DNA of 64,000 nt from Setoptus koraiensis (GCA_048013815.1 CM106586.1:11222001-11286000); one strand, 5' to 3'; shown: positions 1-12,404, counted from the stretch's first letter. The notes: generated by a model not told the origin, from the sequence alone. Translations and numbers: made by a program.

Positions 1-193
1 TTAGTCAGTGTATAGTTAGTCATATAGTCAACGACAGTCAACCACGGCAAAACATTACATAATGCCGCTGCTGCTGCTGTTGTCATTTTTGCGTCGCCAG
101 TCGTGATAGCGTTGCCTGACTCAACTGCCGCCGACCGGTCAGCTGTCGGTAAGTATTGAGCGCGCTGTGAGAGGTTATTACGATCTTATATTA

Positions 194-221
194 GATTATT
201 TGCTGATAACAGCAAATAATC
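194..221. repeat. Perfect 12-bp inverted repeat with 4-nt loop
   Basis: Bases 194-205 are the exact reverse complement of 210-221, with ATAA between them. The hairpin is AT-rich with a GCTG/CAGC end at the loop. No family is recognised. Confidence 0.8.
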
Positions 222-1071
222 GTATAACAGCGCGCCACTGCCGACGGTATGACGCAACGAACGAATGAATGGGCATTTGTGCTACTTTAACATGCTGCTC
301 AACAATGCAAATGTTCGTACATGTAATACAGTTGCGAGCAGCCCGAGTGTAGAATGATAATTACTTGATTGCGAGCGTCGGTTGTGCTCAAAACCGGCTG
401 CTCTCTGTTGTGCCAGCCAGCGAATCACGAGCGCCGCAAATTACGTAACGGCCTGCTCCGTGCCAGTACGTGTAAGGCGCGCGCACAAGGTGAGCACGCG
501 AATCGTGGGAGTTGCCGTTACTAGAGCAACTGGAACATTCTTGCTCGTTGCGCCACTCTCTCCCGCTTTCTCTCACTCTCTGTTGCGCGGCCCGATCGAT
601 CGTGTTCTGTCGATCGCGCTCAGTCGGTCGTACTGTGTCGGTCGTACGCTGTTGAGCGCACCCGGTGAGTTACGCGATTCGTGCCCGCTCCTTCCGCTCT
701 CTGTGTGTCACCCGGTTCGTGGTTGCGTGCGTGCTTGGCCGCGCCGTCGGTTGTGCGGCCGACAACGCGGAGTAGCCGGCCAATCGGCACACACACACAC
801 ACCGGGCATTGAATCAAAGCCGCTCCAGGTTCCAGTTCCGAGTTGCGACTTTGAACGAATTGCGCGCAAGTAAGGCACGCCGCTTACGCGCAACAACCAG
901 CGCGTGCAGCCGCCGCTAACCAGAGCGAGCACAACCCGCCGGCCGCCAAACAAACTGACAATTGTGAATGAATTAGTGTGGCGCAACAGTTCGCAGCAAA
1001 GCCGGTTACATAAGTAGTAGCGCGTGCCAAATTCTGTTTGCGCTCAGGTACGTATTGTTGCACGAGCAGCA

Positions 1072-1093
1072 GTGTGTGTGTGTGTGTGTGTGT
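1072..1093. repeat. (GT)n microsatellite
   Basis: Eleven GT dinucleotides in a row. Confidence 0.95.
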
Positions 1094-2717
1094 CCATATT
1101 GGCGCATTTGATTTGATCGTTCGCTGGTCGGTTGTGTGTCGCGCGCGCGCTCTTCTATGCAGCCCATCGCCATAGATGACACAGCAACAGCGAATAGCAC
1201 ACCGGAGATAATTGAACGTTCGCAGGAAGCAACAACCAGTCTAGTTTCGTCACTGAGTTGCCCGCCTTTAGCTGCCCCCATAGTGGCCGATTTGGCGCCC
1301 ATGTGCGCATGCTCGGTGCGCAATCGGTGCGGATAGTTGCGCCGGGGACCCCAGTAAGTTGCACGAGTTGTGGACGAGTCGCAAGCGACGGTTACGTATT
1401 ACAACTACAACCATAGTTGTAATAGTTATGGTTATAATGCGACCAGTTTTGCTTCGCGCGACACTCCACATCATGACAGATATCAGTTGAACGTTGGCGT
1501 CCGTCGCCACGACAACACCCACACCTATCAAACAGAATATCCAATAACGAACGCTCACACGGACCAGACAACTCTTCGCAAGTCACTTCCACCATAGCGA
1601 CCATCGCAAACTTACACGACAACAATCAACAATTGCCTAGTTAATTGCTCAGCAAGTGGCCAGCCAGTTGAGGGAGCCACATTGCTCAGTGTCAAGCATG
1701 ATACATTACAGGTAAAGCAAATCACTCACAAGCACATCTACAACATCCATGTCACCCATACAAGCGCAAGATTGTATGGGCCAATCAATATCGACAGCCG
1801 GTCAAGTCTAAACAAGACTGTGACGCTGTCACCAAGATGAGTATTTCTAGTCAATGAAATAAACTCTAGTCAAAAGCGGAAATGAGAACTAAGCCGAAGT
1901 AGGACTGGCCCAGGCAAAGCCCATTGTCAACCAGATCGTCAACACTAGTAGCCAACGACCATGTTTAATTGAGCGCCGCTACTACAGTGTTCGTCACTGG
2001 ATGATCGATAGTATTAGCTGGGTTCAAGGACACGAAACAGCCAACTTTCAACCGTTTTAGAGCAACTAACTTGCTCCAGAAACTGAGCTCCAACTTGCTC
2101 GGATGTACACACAAATGTAAAATAAATTATCATAATCATCAATCTGAATAAACTGTTGCCAATAGTCTAGTGCTATGGCAGTATCGCAACTTTGCTTTTG
2201 TACAATCAATTTCCCTCTTTTCCGTTCAATAGTTCAGTCGTTGTTGCGTTCATTGAGCGAGAAGGGTCTCAGCTTTTGTTCGAAGGGATACAAAAAAAGA
2301 ATATCTCACGTTAGTTTCTTTATTTACATAGTGAACCCCGGTTACTGTGATAGGGGTTATACACTAAAAAGCTTTATTTATCCTCTTTTAAAACAAAAGA
2401 GCCATCGGCTATATGGCCTCGTTCGTTGGTAACAACTAGCACAAATAGAAACAATTTTCTTCGCGTTTGATTATAATCAATTTTTTTTCCGACCAGCAGC
2501 AGATTTTCGACCAGGTCGATCGAAAATAGATTACAACCGCCGACAACGATACATACAACGTATTTACAAAATATAGTCATCAGTGTTAGTTAACTTGGTG
2601 GTGAGTAGAACATTGTGCATCCCGACATCTGTATCTTATAGTTGGCAGTACCAGTGAATAGAGAAATTCAAAAGATTTGTTTTAAACTCTTATTAGGTGT
2701 ACACCTCAAATCGATTG

Positions 2718-3368
2718 TCATTCCTCAATCTGGCCGAAGCGGCCCCCTTCTCCCCTTTTTCTATTTAGAGCATGTCTATGACGCGATTCATGGAGGTATT
2801 TTTGTCTATGTTTGGGTATTTTGCCTTCAGCCTCAAGCTTTGCCCGTGCCTCGCGTCTCTTGAGTATCCTCTGATATTGTTTTGCATTGACGTACTTGGG
2901 CTGATTTGGGTCTTGAGCATTGTCGCTGTATTGTTGCTGTTGAATGAGACTAATGTCAGCATTGTTATGTTGATCAACAAAAGATGTCAAACAGTTGTTG
3001 GAGACAGGTCCTGCCACAGGTAATGTTATTGGAGTGATAAAATGTCTACCATTGGTAGAGTTTTGAACATTGGCCAAAGGTGATGTTCCGTTAACGGTTG
3101 CCGAGCCAACAGATTGCAAACCGTTGGTTGGAACAGGCGAAAAAACTACTGTCCTGCCTCCTGGAATCTGTTGAATGAGCAGGGGTTGATGTTGGTGATG
3201 TTCTGAGGCTGGATTCTGGGCAAGAGGAATGAACATTGGCTGCATCGGAGTAGTTCCGTTTGTTTGATAATTTGTGCCCGATATTCCTGCAACTGTTCCC
3301 GGCTGATAGTGGAATGAAGCCGGCAGTTGTACTGTTGCAATTGACTTTTGATCAGTCATTTTTGCCAT
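2718..3368 (-). CDS. NFYA: Nuclear transcription factor Y subunit alpha (NF-YA / HAP2)
   Basis: This is the sequence-specific subunit of the CCAAT-binding trimer NF-Y (with NF-YB and NF-YC), acting in the nucleus. The 216-residue protein has a Gln/Asn/Thr-rich N-terminal part typical of the activation domain. The CBF-B core fills residues 157-216: the subunit-interaction helix ([14 protein letters not shown]), the linker and the DNA-binding helix ([20 protein letters not shown]). Start is the first ATG (MAKMTDQ); a second ATG lies three codons on. Vertebrate NF-YA is near 350 residues, so this one is short. It also ends only five residues after the core, with almost no C-terminal tail. It has one coding exon. 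An AATAAA on this strand at 2378-2373 gives a 3' UTR of about 340 nt. It is divergent from ATP6V1H. The core is almost identical to animal orthologues, so the identity is secure. Confidence 0.97.
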   Translation of the reverse strand: MAKMTDQKSIATVQLPASFHYQPGTVAGISGTNYQTNGTTPMQPMFIPLAQNPASEHHQHQPLLIQQIPGGRTVVFSPVPTNGLQSVGSATVNGTSPLANVQNSTNGRHFITPITLPVAGPVSNNCLTSFVDQHNNADISLIQQQQYSDNAQDPNQPKYVNAKQYQRILKRREARAKLEAEGKIPKHRQKYLHESRHRHALNRKRGEGGRFGQIEE

Positions 3369-3933
3369 TTATCCCTGCTCTTTCTACAATTTTAATATTT
3401 GGTGTCCGAATGGAAGTTTTGATTTATGCAAATGCGGCAGTGATTGCAAGTGAAAATGATTGCCGACTTGTTGTTTCCTACCGACAGTTTTATCAGTCAG
3501 TTGTTGTTGTTGTTGCGTTGTATTAACATTAGCGGACAGTCTGCAGGATAAGCGCTTTGTTTATGTCGACAAATCTGCAGATGAGCAATCACCAGTCTGC
3601 TCTGTTGATTCTATCGATGTCCGCGAGAGGCGCTCACAACGCTCAAACACTGCACTGTGGAAGGCAGAGCATTGCGTCAACTATCTCGACTCTTCGATCA
3701 ACCCGCCTAAGACAGGCATGTCTTCGTGTTTATTACTTGTTAGTCCTGCAGATATAGCGCTTCGTGTTTTTCATTTATATTTATACTGTGAACTCAAAAT
3801 TGGTAAAATCGTCTTGTCCGTGAATAATTTTACACCTCATGTAATATTTTTTATCTATCCTCTATTGATTCACGGCAGACAAATAACACACAGACTAACC
3901 ATCTAAGATCTGGCTTTCTAAAATAGATTAACC
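3369..3933. promoter_or_regulatory. Divergent intergenic region, probable bidirectional promoter
   Basis: These 565 bp separate the start codons of NF-YA (-) and ATP6V1H (+). No coding sequence is supported and no clear TATA box is seen. A shared promoter with both 5' UTRs is inferred from the head-to-head arrangement. Confidence 0.55.
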
Positions 3934-5437
3934 ATGGAGAACGTTAATCAGCTGCCAGACGAGATCTGGCTACAAGCTAATGAAATTAAGGCAAACAGAA
4001 TCAGCTGGCAGAGTTACTTGCAATCTCAAATGATTAATCAGGAGGATTTCAATTTCATCACAACATTTGAACGGATGGAACCTGGTGAACAGAGGGAAAA
4101 ATTTCTGCTAGAAAATCGTGTCCAATGTGCCAAAACATTCCTATCTCTACTAGGTCATTTAGCCAAAGATCAGACTATTCAATACATACTTATTCTCATT
4201 GATGACATGTTCAATGAAGACAGGTCTAGGGTAGAGATATTCCGAGAATATTGCAAGAAAAATCGAGTATCAGTATGGAACCCATTTCTAATGCTATTCA
4301 ATAGGACAGATGATTTCATCATCAATATGAGTTGCCGCATTATAGCGAAGATTGCCTGCTGGAGTACCGAGCAAATGGAGGGACCGGACCTTATAATACA
4401 TTTAACTTGGTTACGAGATCATCTCCGGGCTCCCGTAAGTTGCACAATTGATTTCTTCCTGTATTAGTAAGCACCACTTTGATTTGCTGATCCTAACAAT
4501 TATTTTCTTTTTTCTATCTACATCAATACTCTCCCAGAACAACCAATACCTTCAATCAGTTGCAAGATGTCTACAAATGATGTTACGCATTGACGAATAC
4601 AGGCGAGTGTTCAACGATATTGGTGGTATTGCCACTCTTGAAAACCTGTTGGCTCAAGGAAGACTCAATTTTCAGATACAGTATCAACTTGGGTTCTGTT
4701 GTTGGGTTCTCACGTTCAATACTGACTTAGCACGTAGTATGAAAAAATACAACATCATCCAACATTTGGCGGATATATTGCGCGAATCAGTTAAAGAAAA
4801 AGTGAAACGAATAGTCTTAGCAGTCTTCAGAAACTTGATCGAAAAAGTCGACGACAAAGAAGTCAGTCGGGAAAATGCAATTTTGATGGTGCAATGTAAA
4901 GTCATGAAACAGCTACAGATTATACAGCAATCTCTTCAGAATAGCGAGGATCCAGAATTAGTTGAAGATGTTAACTTTCTTGTGGACGTTCTTCAAGCTT
5001 CAGTTCAAGATCTCAGCTCTTTCGACGAGTATTCAACCGAACTAAGATCAGGTAGACTAGAGTGGTCACCGGTACACAATTCGGAAAAATTCTGGCGTGA
5101 GAATGCCCACAAACTTAACGAAAAAAACTACGAACTACTCAAAATATTGATCGGTATCTTAGAGCATTCGAAAGATCCATTGGTCATGAGTGTTGCTGCT
5201 TATGATTTAGGAGAATATGTTCGCCACTATCCTAGGGGCAAAGTAGTGGCAGAAAATCTAGGTGGCAAGCATCTTGTTATGCAACGACTTACCCACGAGG
5301 ATACTCAAGTCAGATATCAAGCTCTCCTTTGTGTACAGAAACTGATGGTCCAAAATTGGGAGTACCTTGGCAAACAGTTGAAATTAGAGAAGGAGGAAGG
5401 TGGGATCGCTCGGTTTCCGCTCAAGGCCACAGGCTAA
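3934..5437 (+). CDS. ATP6V1H: V-type proton ATPase subunit H (V1 sector)
   Basis: Subunit H is the regulatory V1 subunit that bridges the catalytic head and the membrane sector, needed for ATP-driven proton pumping and for silencing free V1. There are two coding exons, 3934-4434 and 4538-5437, joined in phase 0 across a 103-bp intron (donor CCC|GTAAGT, acceptor CCCAG|AAC). The product is 466 residues, against about 483 in human. The protein is an all-helical HEAT/ARM-like repeat. Strongly conserved stretches include [60 protein letters not shown] and [10 protein letters not shown]. The start is an ATG with A at -3 and G at +4. AATAAA at 5514-5519 marks the likely 3' end. Nothing looks broken. 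Confidence 0.97.
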
Positions 5438-6384
5438 TGATGTTCTTCAAATCGTTACAAACATGCGTTCAGCAATAACGGATATACAATTTCATCTCGT
5501 TGATTTGGGATGGAATAAAATGAAAGAATATACATTTAATAATCTATCCGATGAACAAAGTAGGTCATAATCTCAACTGTTGAATGTATCTTCATATTCA
5601 TACCATCTGAAAATAGATATATTAGTCCAAACTAAGCAAATGCCTATGTAGCCAGGAATCCAAACAGTACTTTTCTCTCTAAAGACCTTAGGGATGTACA
5701 CGCAAGGAACTACGTAATATAAAGAATCACACAAGAGCTAAGTCCCTAGTCAAAGTACTCATGAAACTTCCAACGAATTTCATATTTCATTCGAGAAGGA
5801 GTAATACATCACACTTAGTCAAGATAAAATAATTAACTAATTAATCAAGCCCACTCGTTTCTTTTGCCCTCATTTTACAATATTGTATGAATGTTTATAT
5901 CAAAGAGGATATTAAATGATAGTGCTTGTTACCAAGCACTCTAGACTCGACATATGATAGCACAAATTGCCCTACAACATCGTCAATATTTCATTCTCCG
6001 AAATCAGTAAAAAGCTAGAGTAGTTGAGTGAAACAAAAAGTTAATTGATGAGGGAGGTCCAATTTACACTGTTCCTTCTCTTGGCCGTTCCTCTGGAAGA
6101 ATCCGTCTGACGCACATCTCAAAATGTCAGTGCTGAAATATTTTTCGTTGTGTTGGTTTTTTTATGATCTAATTTAATAGCTCTAGTTATTGTTGCTTTG
6201 ATTCGGGTTGAGTTTGTATCGTGCTCGTCATAACGAATACCAATGGCAATTAATACCAATTGAATTATTACCTCCTAAACAAAGTTCAATCGTAATAAGT
6301 TTTGAACGCGTCATATGCTCTTTATGGACAATCACTAGCAAAAAACTTTATTTCATGTCGTCCTGCAACTACTCTCTGGTCGTG
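5438..6384. other. 3' UTR of ATP6V1H and intergenic DNA
   Basis: It holds the polyA signal of ATP6V1H at 5514-5519 and then AT-rich DNA with no supported gene. Confidence 0.6.
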
Positions 6385-6390
6385 TATAAA
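6385..6390 (+). promoter_or_regulatory. TATA box of the small secreted peptide gene
   Basis: TATAAA followed by AGG lies about 105 bp before the ATG at 6492, which would put transcription start near 6415 and give a 5' UTR of about 75 nt. Confidence 0.6.
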
Positions 6391-6491
6391 AGGAAACACA
6401 ATATTAGATTATTCTGAAAATCGCAATTGTCTGCCGAATTATAATTCATAAATAACAAACAAATCAAATCGTTTTGAGCCAATCAACGAAG

Positions 6492-6710
6492 ATGGATGTT
6501 AAAAATAAAATGAAATTTTGTCAAGATTTGTTGGGGTTGCTGGTTGCCATTATACTGGCCGCTGAGTCATTGGGCATAATGGCGTACGCTCAAACTGTCC
6601 AGCAGGATTTAGCCGGAAATGCGGAAACCTCGAATGTTAACGAAGGAGTCAATCAACAACCAGATTCAAATGAAGGATTCTTAACTTACTTACGCAGCTG
6701 GTTTGGTTGA
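6492..6710 (+). CDS. Small secreted peptide precursor, possibly C-terminally amidated
   Basis: The 72-residue product is not recognised. The start is the first ATG after the TATA box; a second Met follows at residue 7. Residues 7-34 form a signal peptide (charged start, LLGLLVAIILAAE core, likely cleavage after AYA). The mature part of about 38 residues is polar and acidic (Gln, Asn, Glu), has no Cys, and ends FLTYLRSWFG before TGA. A terminal Gly is the usual donor for alpha-amidation, so a ...SWF-amide peptide is possible, but no dibasic cleavage site is present. A complete transcription unit is visible: TATA at 6385 and AATAAA at 6830-6835. It converges with F-spondin only 165 bp away. It could be a neuropeptide, toxin-like or antimicrobial peptide; function is unknown. 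Confidence 0.65.
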   Translation: MDVKNKMKFCQDLLGLLVAIILAAESLGIMAYAQTVQQDLAGNAETSNVNEGVNQQPDSNEGFLTYLRSWFG

Positions 6711-6875
6711 TCGCCAGAAATAGTGGTAACCATTCTCACATCATACCAATCAGGCTGATGATCAATAGAAAGACAATTAAGTGATGGTTGTTTCAAGCAA
6801 TCAAGAAACTATGAAAGAAGTTACTGATCAATAAACTTGCCTATACTTGTTCTTTGATTTATATGATTTCGACTG

Positions 6876-9800
6876 CTAACAAAACTTAATGGACTCACAA
6901 AAGTATCTCTCTACTCGAATCTTACAATGTTCACCACTTTCACTAGTAGGGTACTGCTTCCTTATTTGAAATCCACCGCGGCCTGAGTCACACGGGGCGT
7001 CACAGTCAGTCCAGGGTGTCCAATCATGAAATTTACAACCGTCACTAGTCATGGTGGTTGTAGTCGTTTCTAGGTCTCTATTTATTTCTGACTTTATTGA
7101 TGTTACATGAGCGATTTCATCGTTAAGGGATAAACTATCAACTTGGGGTACAGGTTCACTGGAGCGATCACTTGATAAGTCAGAATCGTTAATCCTACTT
7201 GATTTTACTTCTAGTATCAGGATAAAAGATATATATTAGATCAAAATTAGATCATGTGTCAACTATTATGCTAATCTAAGAGCAAGTTAGTAAGATGGAT
7301 TTCACAGTGAAAGTTAGCCGGTGGGAAACAACTTGCAAATGTTTGATCGTTAGTTTTGGAGGCATATCCTCGATTGTCTTCTTAGTTTTTTTTGTTTTCA
7401 ATATTCGGTGTTATTATCAGTAAATGCACTGTCTGTTATGTAGTTGTTACTGAGCAAATTCTTTTGTTGGCTCATGCGTTTTTTGTTTATATGTGGTTGA
7501 AAACGAAATTTACTTGTACCTAACAGTTCAGTGATTAGTCCATCGGATGGGAGATTCACTTCTGATGAGGTCATAGGGTAGGCCATGTTATTAAGATCGA
7601 TATTCTGTTGCTGTTGGAGGCGAGCATATTTTACGTCCTCATCATCATCCATCATAGCTGGAGATGTAGTGGAGGAGGGAGCATAGTTATTATTACTAGA
7701 AGAAGTGCCTAAGTGGTGTTGTTGTTGATTGTGCTGTTTGTTTCCATTTTGAGCAATCAATAGTGGACAAGGTGGAAGATCCTTGCATCGATGTCGCTGC
7801 ACAAGTTTTTTTTCACAGGGTTTACCTCCGTTTTGTGGCATTTGAATTATAGATCTACTGCGTGTCTTTTTTCCTTTCCCACAAAGGGCTGAACAGGTGG
7901 ACCACGGCGACCATTCACTCAATACACAGTCAATAATTGGTAAGTTAGGGTCTATAGGCGTTCTGTATCGATTGCCATTATTTTTAGCACCACTTCCGCC
8001 TTGGTGATTTTTACTTATTCCACCTTGGTGCTTCTTTTGATTAGAACTGTTATTTTGATGGTTATTGTTGGAGGATTGTTTTGATTGCCTCCCAGAGTGT
8101 GGTACGTTTTCATTTGAATCCACCAGATTTGCTAGCAAAGATGAGATGATCAAAAAAAGATTAGAGCAAGAATGAATGATTCAATCGGAATGAAGTCAAC
8201 CTTTGCTACAACCAACCTTTCATAGGTATAGCACATTGTTTTTCACAGTCCTGGTAACGCTCGAAATTATTTTTATTGCCTCTACAACCTCCGTAAACGA
8301 ATTTCATGCATTGGCCTTTCGCCGAATCGTAGTACCATCTAAGAAAATGTGCGCGACAAACACCGATCTCTTTAGGTTTCATGCAGATTTCTAAATTTAG
8401 TGTTCATAACAATATATATAGATTAGTAGATTTATTAGTATTAGTATCCTCCGAGTTAGTTTACTTGGACTCAAGCTGCCATGCAGAATGAAGTATTATT
8501 TACCTTTGGTGTGGTTCAAATCAGGTTGAGGACATTCGTTTGAGGAAGAATCAGTATCACTACCGATGCAAGGCGCTTTCTGATAAAGTGAAACGTTGCA
8601 ATAGTTTTGAGTTTGATCGTTCAGGTATCTCCTAACGCGTATTTTTACTCCTCGTCCTGGTGAAGATTGGGAATGGATATTTTTTGTGGTTAGATTGACT
8701 TATATTTAATCTTTTTAAATCTTTTACTTTATCTATTTAGAGCTGATACTCACCACAAGCAACCGAGCAAGGTGACCAATCGGACCATTTAGTCACTTGA
8801 CATTTAGAGTCGATGATTTCTGAGTCGTCTGTACATTCGTCCCCCAAGATACCTAGGCAAGGTTCTTTATCAACAAGTATAACAGAAGAGCATGCCTTCT
8901 TGACAACATCATCCAAAAACATTCGTGTTCGTTGCCTGAAACCTTGTCCGCATGTTACCGAACAATCTGACCAGGCGGACCACGCTGTTGTTGTACAGGT
9001 GATATTGCCTACACACTCAGATTCACATATTTCTTTTTCTATGAGGTCAGCCTTCTTGCATCCGATCATATGTGCTTTGTCGTAAATGAAACTTCTTGTT
9101 CTCGTACGTATACCTTGACCACAATGCGAATTGCAAGGTGTCCAAGCTGTCCAATTTGTAACACGACAATCCAAATAGGGCGTCTGCTGATCTTGGTTTG
9201 CTTGATCGAAAAAAGGCACCTGTCCACTATCTGCTGTCCCAATGTGAGAAGATGGTCCTCTTTGATGTGAGGGTGTAAGAGTATGATGATCTCTATGGGC
9301 AGACGTCGCCGTCAGATCTTGGTCATTACATGACTTCTCATAGATTCTCTGTCGAGTTACTGTGAGCCTAGCGAATGGTCTCATTTGATCTCTATCTTGT
9401 TGCATAGACTGACTATCAACACTTGGTTGTAATGATTCTTTGTTTGATGTTTGTTCATTTTGATTATTGGTACTACTTTGTAATCTTCTGAGTGGACGAA
9501 TACGTTCTTGCGGTATAGTGGGCTGATCAGGCGACATATAAGATGTTCCCGAATCCGTTCCAGCATCCCAAAGGTATAAATTAATGACTCTTTGGGGAAC
9601 CCATGAGCAATCTCTTTGGCATAGCTCCAAACCAGATACACCAACCATCCAATCAGGACTGGGACCCAATTTTGAAAGTATTGATACTAAGTGATGCTGA
9701 CGATCAGTCCTAAACACTGCAAACGTCTTACTATTCAAGTTTGGGTACCACAATTCGCGAGCCTTGATAATAGTTCGTATCTTGTTTGATTCAAGTTTTA

Positions 9801-10434
9801 GTTCGGACTCTAGCCGTTTCGTTGATCCAACTTCGGCAAGTTCGTGCACACCCTCGGAGGCGTAACCGTCATAGTCCCACATTTTGAAATCGGTGGAATG
9901 ACTGGCGCCAATGATGTCACTAAAGTGTGCCAGCCAGTAATTTTGTGGAAAGTCTCTGGGATGAGTGTATCTCGACCAGAGTCCTTCGAATACCATCTCA
10001 TATTTGGCCTCGTCACAAGCGCAACATTGATCCAATATTGGTGGTTGTTCCTCTTGCAGAAGAGACGACGAATAATTAACCTGGCCAGTTTGTTGTTGGG
10101 CAGCAGCAGCGGAAGCATTATGCTGCTGTTGTTGCTGTTGATGGTGATGCTGACGTTGTTGATGTTGTTGCTGTTGTGGTTGATTGTTGTTGTTGCTCCT
10201 GTAATGTTGAGCATCTTGCCAGGTATTTTGATTTATTAAATTGCCGCCTGTTGACGACGTCGTCGATGACTTTGATGGGTCCTGATATATACAATGTAGG
10301 CCATATTTGTTTATCTCTATTTGGCATATCAATATAACGGTGAGTAATACAAGATACAACATGGAAGATAGTAAACTATTCAAGAAAAAATATATGTCGC
10401 TAGTTGAGCATTTTAATTTGACCATGGTCGTCAT
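6876..10434 (-). CDS. F-spondin (spondin-1) with Spondin_N, five TSP1 repeats and a Kunitz domain
   Basis: This is a secreted extracellular-matrix protein of the spondin family. Five coding exons are read: 10434-8754, 8656-8504, 8390-8217, 8131-7520 and 7210-6876. All four introns are phase 1, giving 984 residues. A hydrophobic leader lies near residues 13-38, followed by a Gln/His-rich stretch (about 85-115). Spondin_N follows at about 140-320, then TSP1 repeats near 422-474, 480-534 and 544-595. A perfectly spaced Kunitz domain follows (Cys spacing 8, 15, 7, 12 and 3, Arg at P1, so predicted trypsin-type inhibitor). A fourth TSP1 (WSPWSTCSALCGKGKKTRSR) comes next. A last, divergent TSP1 (WTPWTDCDAPC) is the C-terminus, ending TAG. 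The N-terminal Reeler domain of vertebrate F-spondin is not seen. The Kunitz domain matches arthropod spondins. The exon 4 donor is chosen by phase; without it the frame would stop about 40 codons later and lose the last TSP1. Confidence 0.92.
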
Positions 10435-11874
10435 GTTTGCAACATCAGTGCTCCATTTACAGCGATGATAACAATAAGTTGATTTGAAGCTGAAATATTT
10501 CCTCTGTTTCTGTGTAATGTGATGCGATCAACAGTGAAAGATTGTCGAGTGTGTTGCCGTTGCTTTTTGCTGCTGTTGCCCGTTCACTGGCAAGTTCCCT
10601 CAGTCGTCGGTTTGTCACTTATTTGTGCGTTTGGCATAGAATGTTGTTGAGCTAATGAGCTATTTATTTGAAAGAATTTAAATGATTATTGAATGATTAA
10701 TAGTTGCAATTTCAGTGTGTCGAAGCTGCAATTGTTGATATGAGTGCCTGTGACCAATATTCTAAATTGTATCAAGTTCAACACGCAAAATGTGATGATA
10801 TGTGACTGTGATATGTTATAGGCTGTGGGCTGGCTGCCTGCTCTAAACAGTTCCTAGGTTCCATCGCTGTTAGGTTCTCTACTTGTAATTACTGCTATAT
10901 GCTACTGCACTGCCACTACTGCTACTATTCGCACCACTGTGCTACTTGAATACATCTGATAAACCAGTAAACAGCGCAAACTCAACGCACTCGTCAATGC
11001 ATCGTTAATGCGACCATACAACAGCACAACACGTACTTGAACTGTTTCTGTGCCATTTATCCTTCCTATTCTCTCTCTTGTGGCGAACACTCTCAAACAG
11101 CGGCAGAGTACAGTTATAACGAGTTAATGCCACTAGCCTATAAACGACCATAGGGATCGTTCCCGTATCTGCCAGCAACTGGCCTTTCAACTGATCACAA
11201 TACACGTTTTTATCCACGTTCCCTGTGACACATCCTCACATCCTTGTGCGACTTGATTTGTATACTGATTTCGTGCATTGGTGACTCGTCGGTTGCTGTG
11301 AGCAATCTTATAAGATCTTGCACATAATTAATGGCGGCGTCGAGTCAATATCAATCGAACCATCGAACATTGTCAATGTCCACCCCCGCGCCGCAGTTCG
11401 CACACACTTTTCGCGCTGGCTGAGCGAAGCGACTGGTCATTGCAGTTGCGACTATCCTCCTTTCCCCTCCCCTACCCCTTTCACGACTAAAAAGTCCGCG
11501 GACTCCCCCTCCTATGATAGGACTCCTATGATGGGACTCCTATACCACACACGCAAGCTTGTTGTAGTGGCCCAAAGTGTGCTTTATTCGAGAAAAAAGC
11601 GCGCCCCGATTGCACCAATAGAGAACACGTAGAATTTATGCCTCTTGCAAGTCAGCTGTTTCTGGTATTCTGGTTATTGTTCCTTGCGGGAAGCAGCGTC
11701 TTATCGCTGCCGCGGTGGGAGTGCCAGATGGGAGGGCGGGAGAACAGGGAGCGTTCCCGCAGAATAAAATGGACGTGACAGGAGAGAAGAAAGCGCAGAA
11801 AAAAGGAGAAAGGTCGCCCGGCCCACTTTTCGTCAGTCGGAACGAAAAGGATAATTTATTGTAAAATTTTAAAA
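10435..11874. other. F-spondin upstream region and intergenic DNA
   Basis: No gene is supported. It should contain the F-spondin promoter and 5' UTR. A 15-bp unit (GGACTCCTATGAT plus 2) is repeated imperfectly near 11503-11542. The open frame at 11318-11632 lacks an ATG near its start and resembles nothing known. Confidence 0.5.
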
Positions 11875-12204
11875 CTAATGTAGTAGTGCAACACTACGGT
11901 CCAGAATCTCTTTCGCGGTAGATTCGAGAATCTTTAGCTCCTTGATTAATTTGAGATCGAAGTGTTTGCATGACGATGATGTAACCAACTCTAATCTGGG
12001 CAAAAGATTATCAATGCTAAAATCGTCGCCATAATGATTACAGCTGTTTTCTTTGACAAGATGATTCAGAGTTGACTCTAATTCTGACACTCTTTTATTC
12101 AATTTCTCTTCCTCATCTTGCATTTGTTCAAACTCTCGTTTCGCAATGTCCACTAATTCGCGTAATCTTTTCAAATCCAGGTCAAATTTATTATTGTTGG
12201 CCAT
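11875..12204 (-). CDS. Small coiled-coil protein, unknown
   Basis: The 109-residue protein starts at the ATG giving MANNNKFDLDL. Residues 8-52 are a charged heptad-like coiled coil (RELVDIAKREFEQMQDEEEK and on). A short loop with two Cys follows, then a second helix (KLIKELKILESTAKEILDRS) to the end. This helix-loop-helix layout is common in small subunits of vesicle-tethering or kinetochore complexes, but no specific family is recognised. AATAAA on this strand at 11860-11855 is only about 15 nt past the stop, which supports a real, compact gene. It is a single exon, tail to head with the SR-protein gene upstream. Confidence 0.6.
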   Translation of the reverse strand: MANNNKFDLDLKRLRELVDIAKREFEQMQDEEEKLNKRVSELESTLNHLVKENSCNHYGDDFSIDNLLPRLELVTSSSCKHFDLKLIKELKILESTAKEILDRSVALLH

Positions 12205-12404
12205 TGTATTATGGAAAATATAGTGCAAATTATTGTTTCGTTCTATATTTTTTTTTTTGTCAATTTTTCAATAGAAGATCAATAAAAATCTTATAGATGA
12301 GTTTAGTAGTATCAACGTATACGATGTGACTGATGCACCAAAATGTTGTACCCATGAACCGACGGAAAGCTGCTGGACGCAGCGCGAAATTTGAAATTAT
12401 ATAT

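Larger units (their letters stand above)
1..2170. other. Untranslated-looking region, possible 5' or non-coding transcript
   Basis: No convincing protein is seen. The open frames here start at non-ATG codons and are Arg/Ser/Cys-rich products of GC-rich DNA. Several good plus-strand donor sites occur (near 149, 1046 and 1352), and two AATAAA signals lie at 2121-2126 and 2147-2152. The stretch could therefore be a plus-strand non-coding or UTR-rich transcript ending near 2170. This is inference from splice-like and polyA-like motifs only. Confidence 0.3.

Noticed and set aside
382-873. 163-codon plus-strand open frame
   Set aside because: No ATG at its start, Arg/Ser/Cys-biased product of GC-rich DNA, no domain; not called as a gene.
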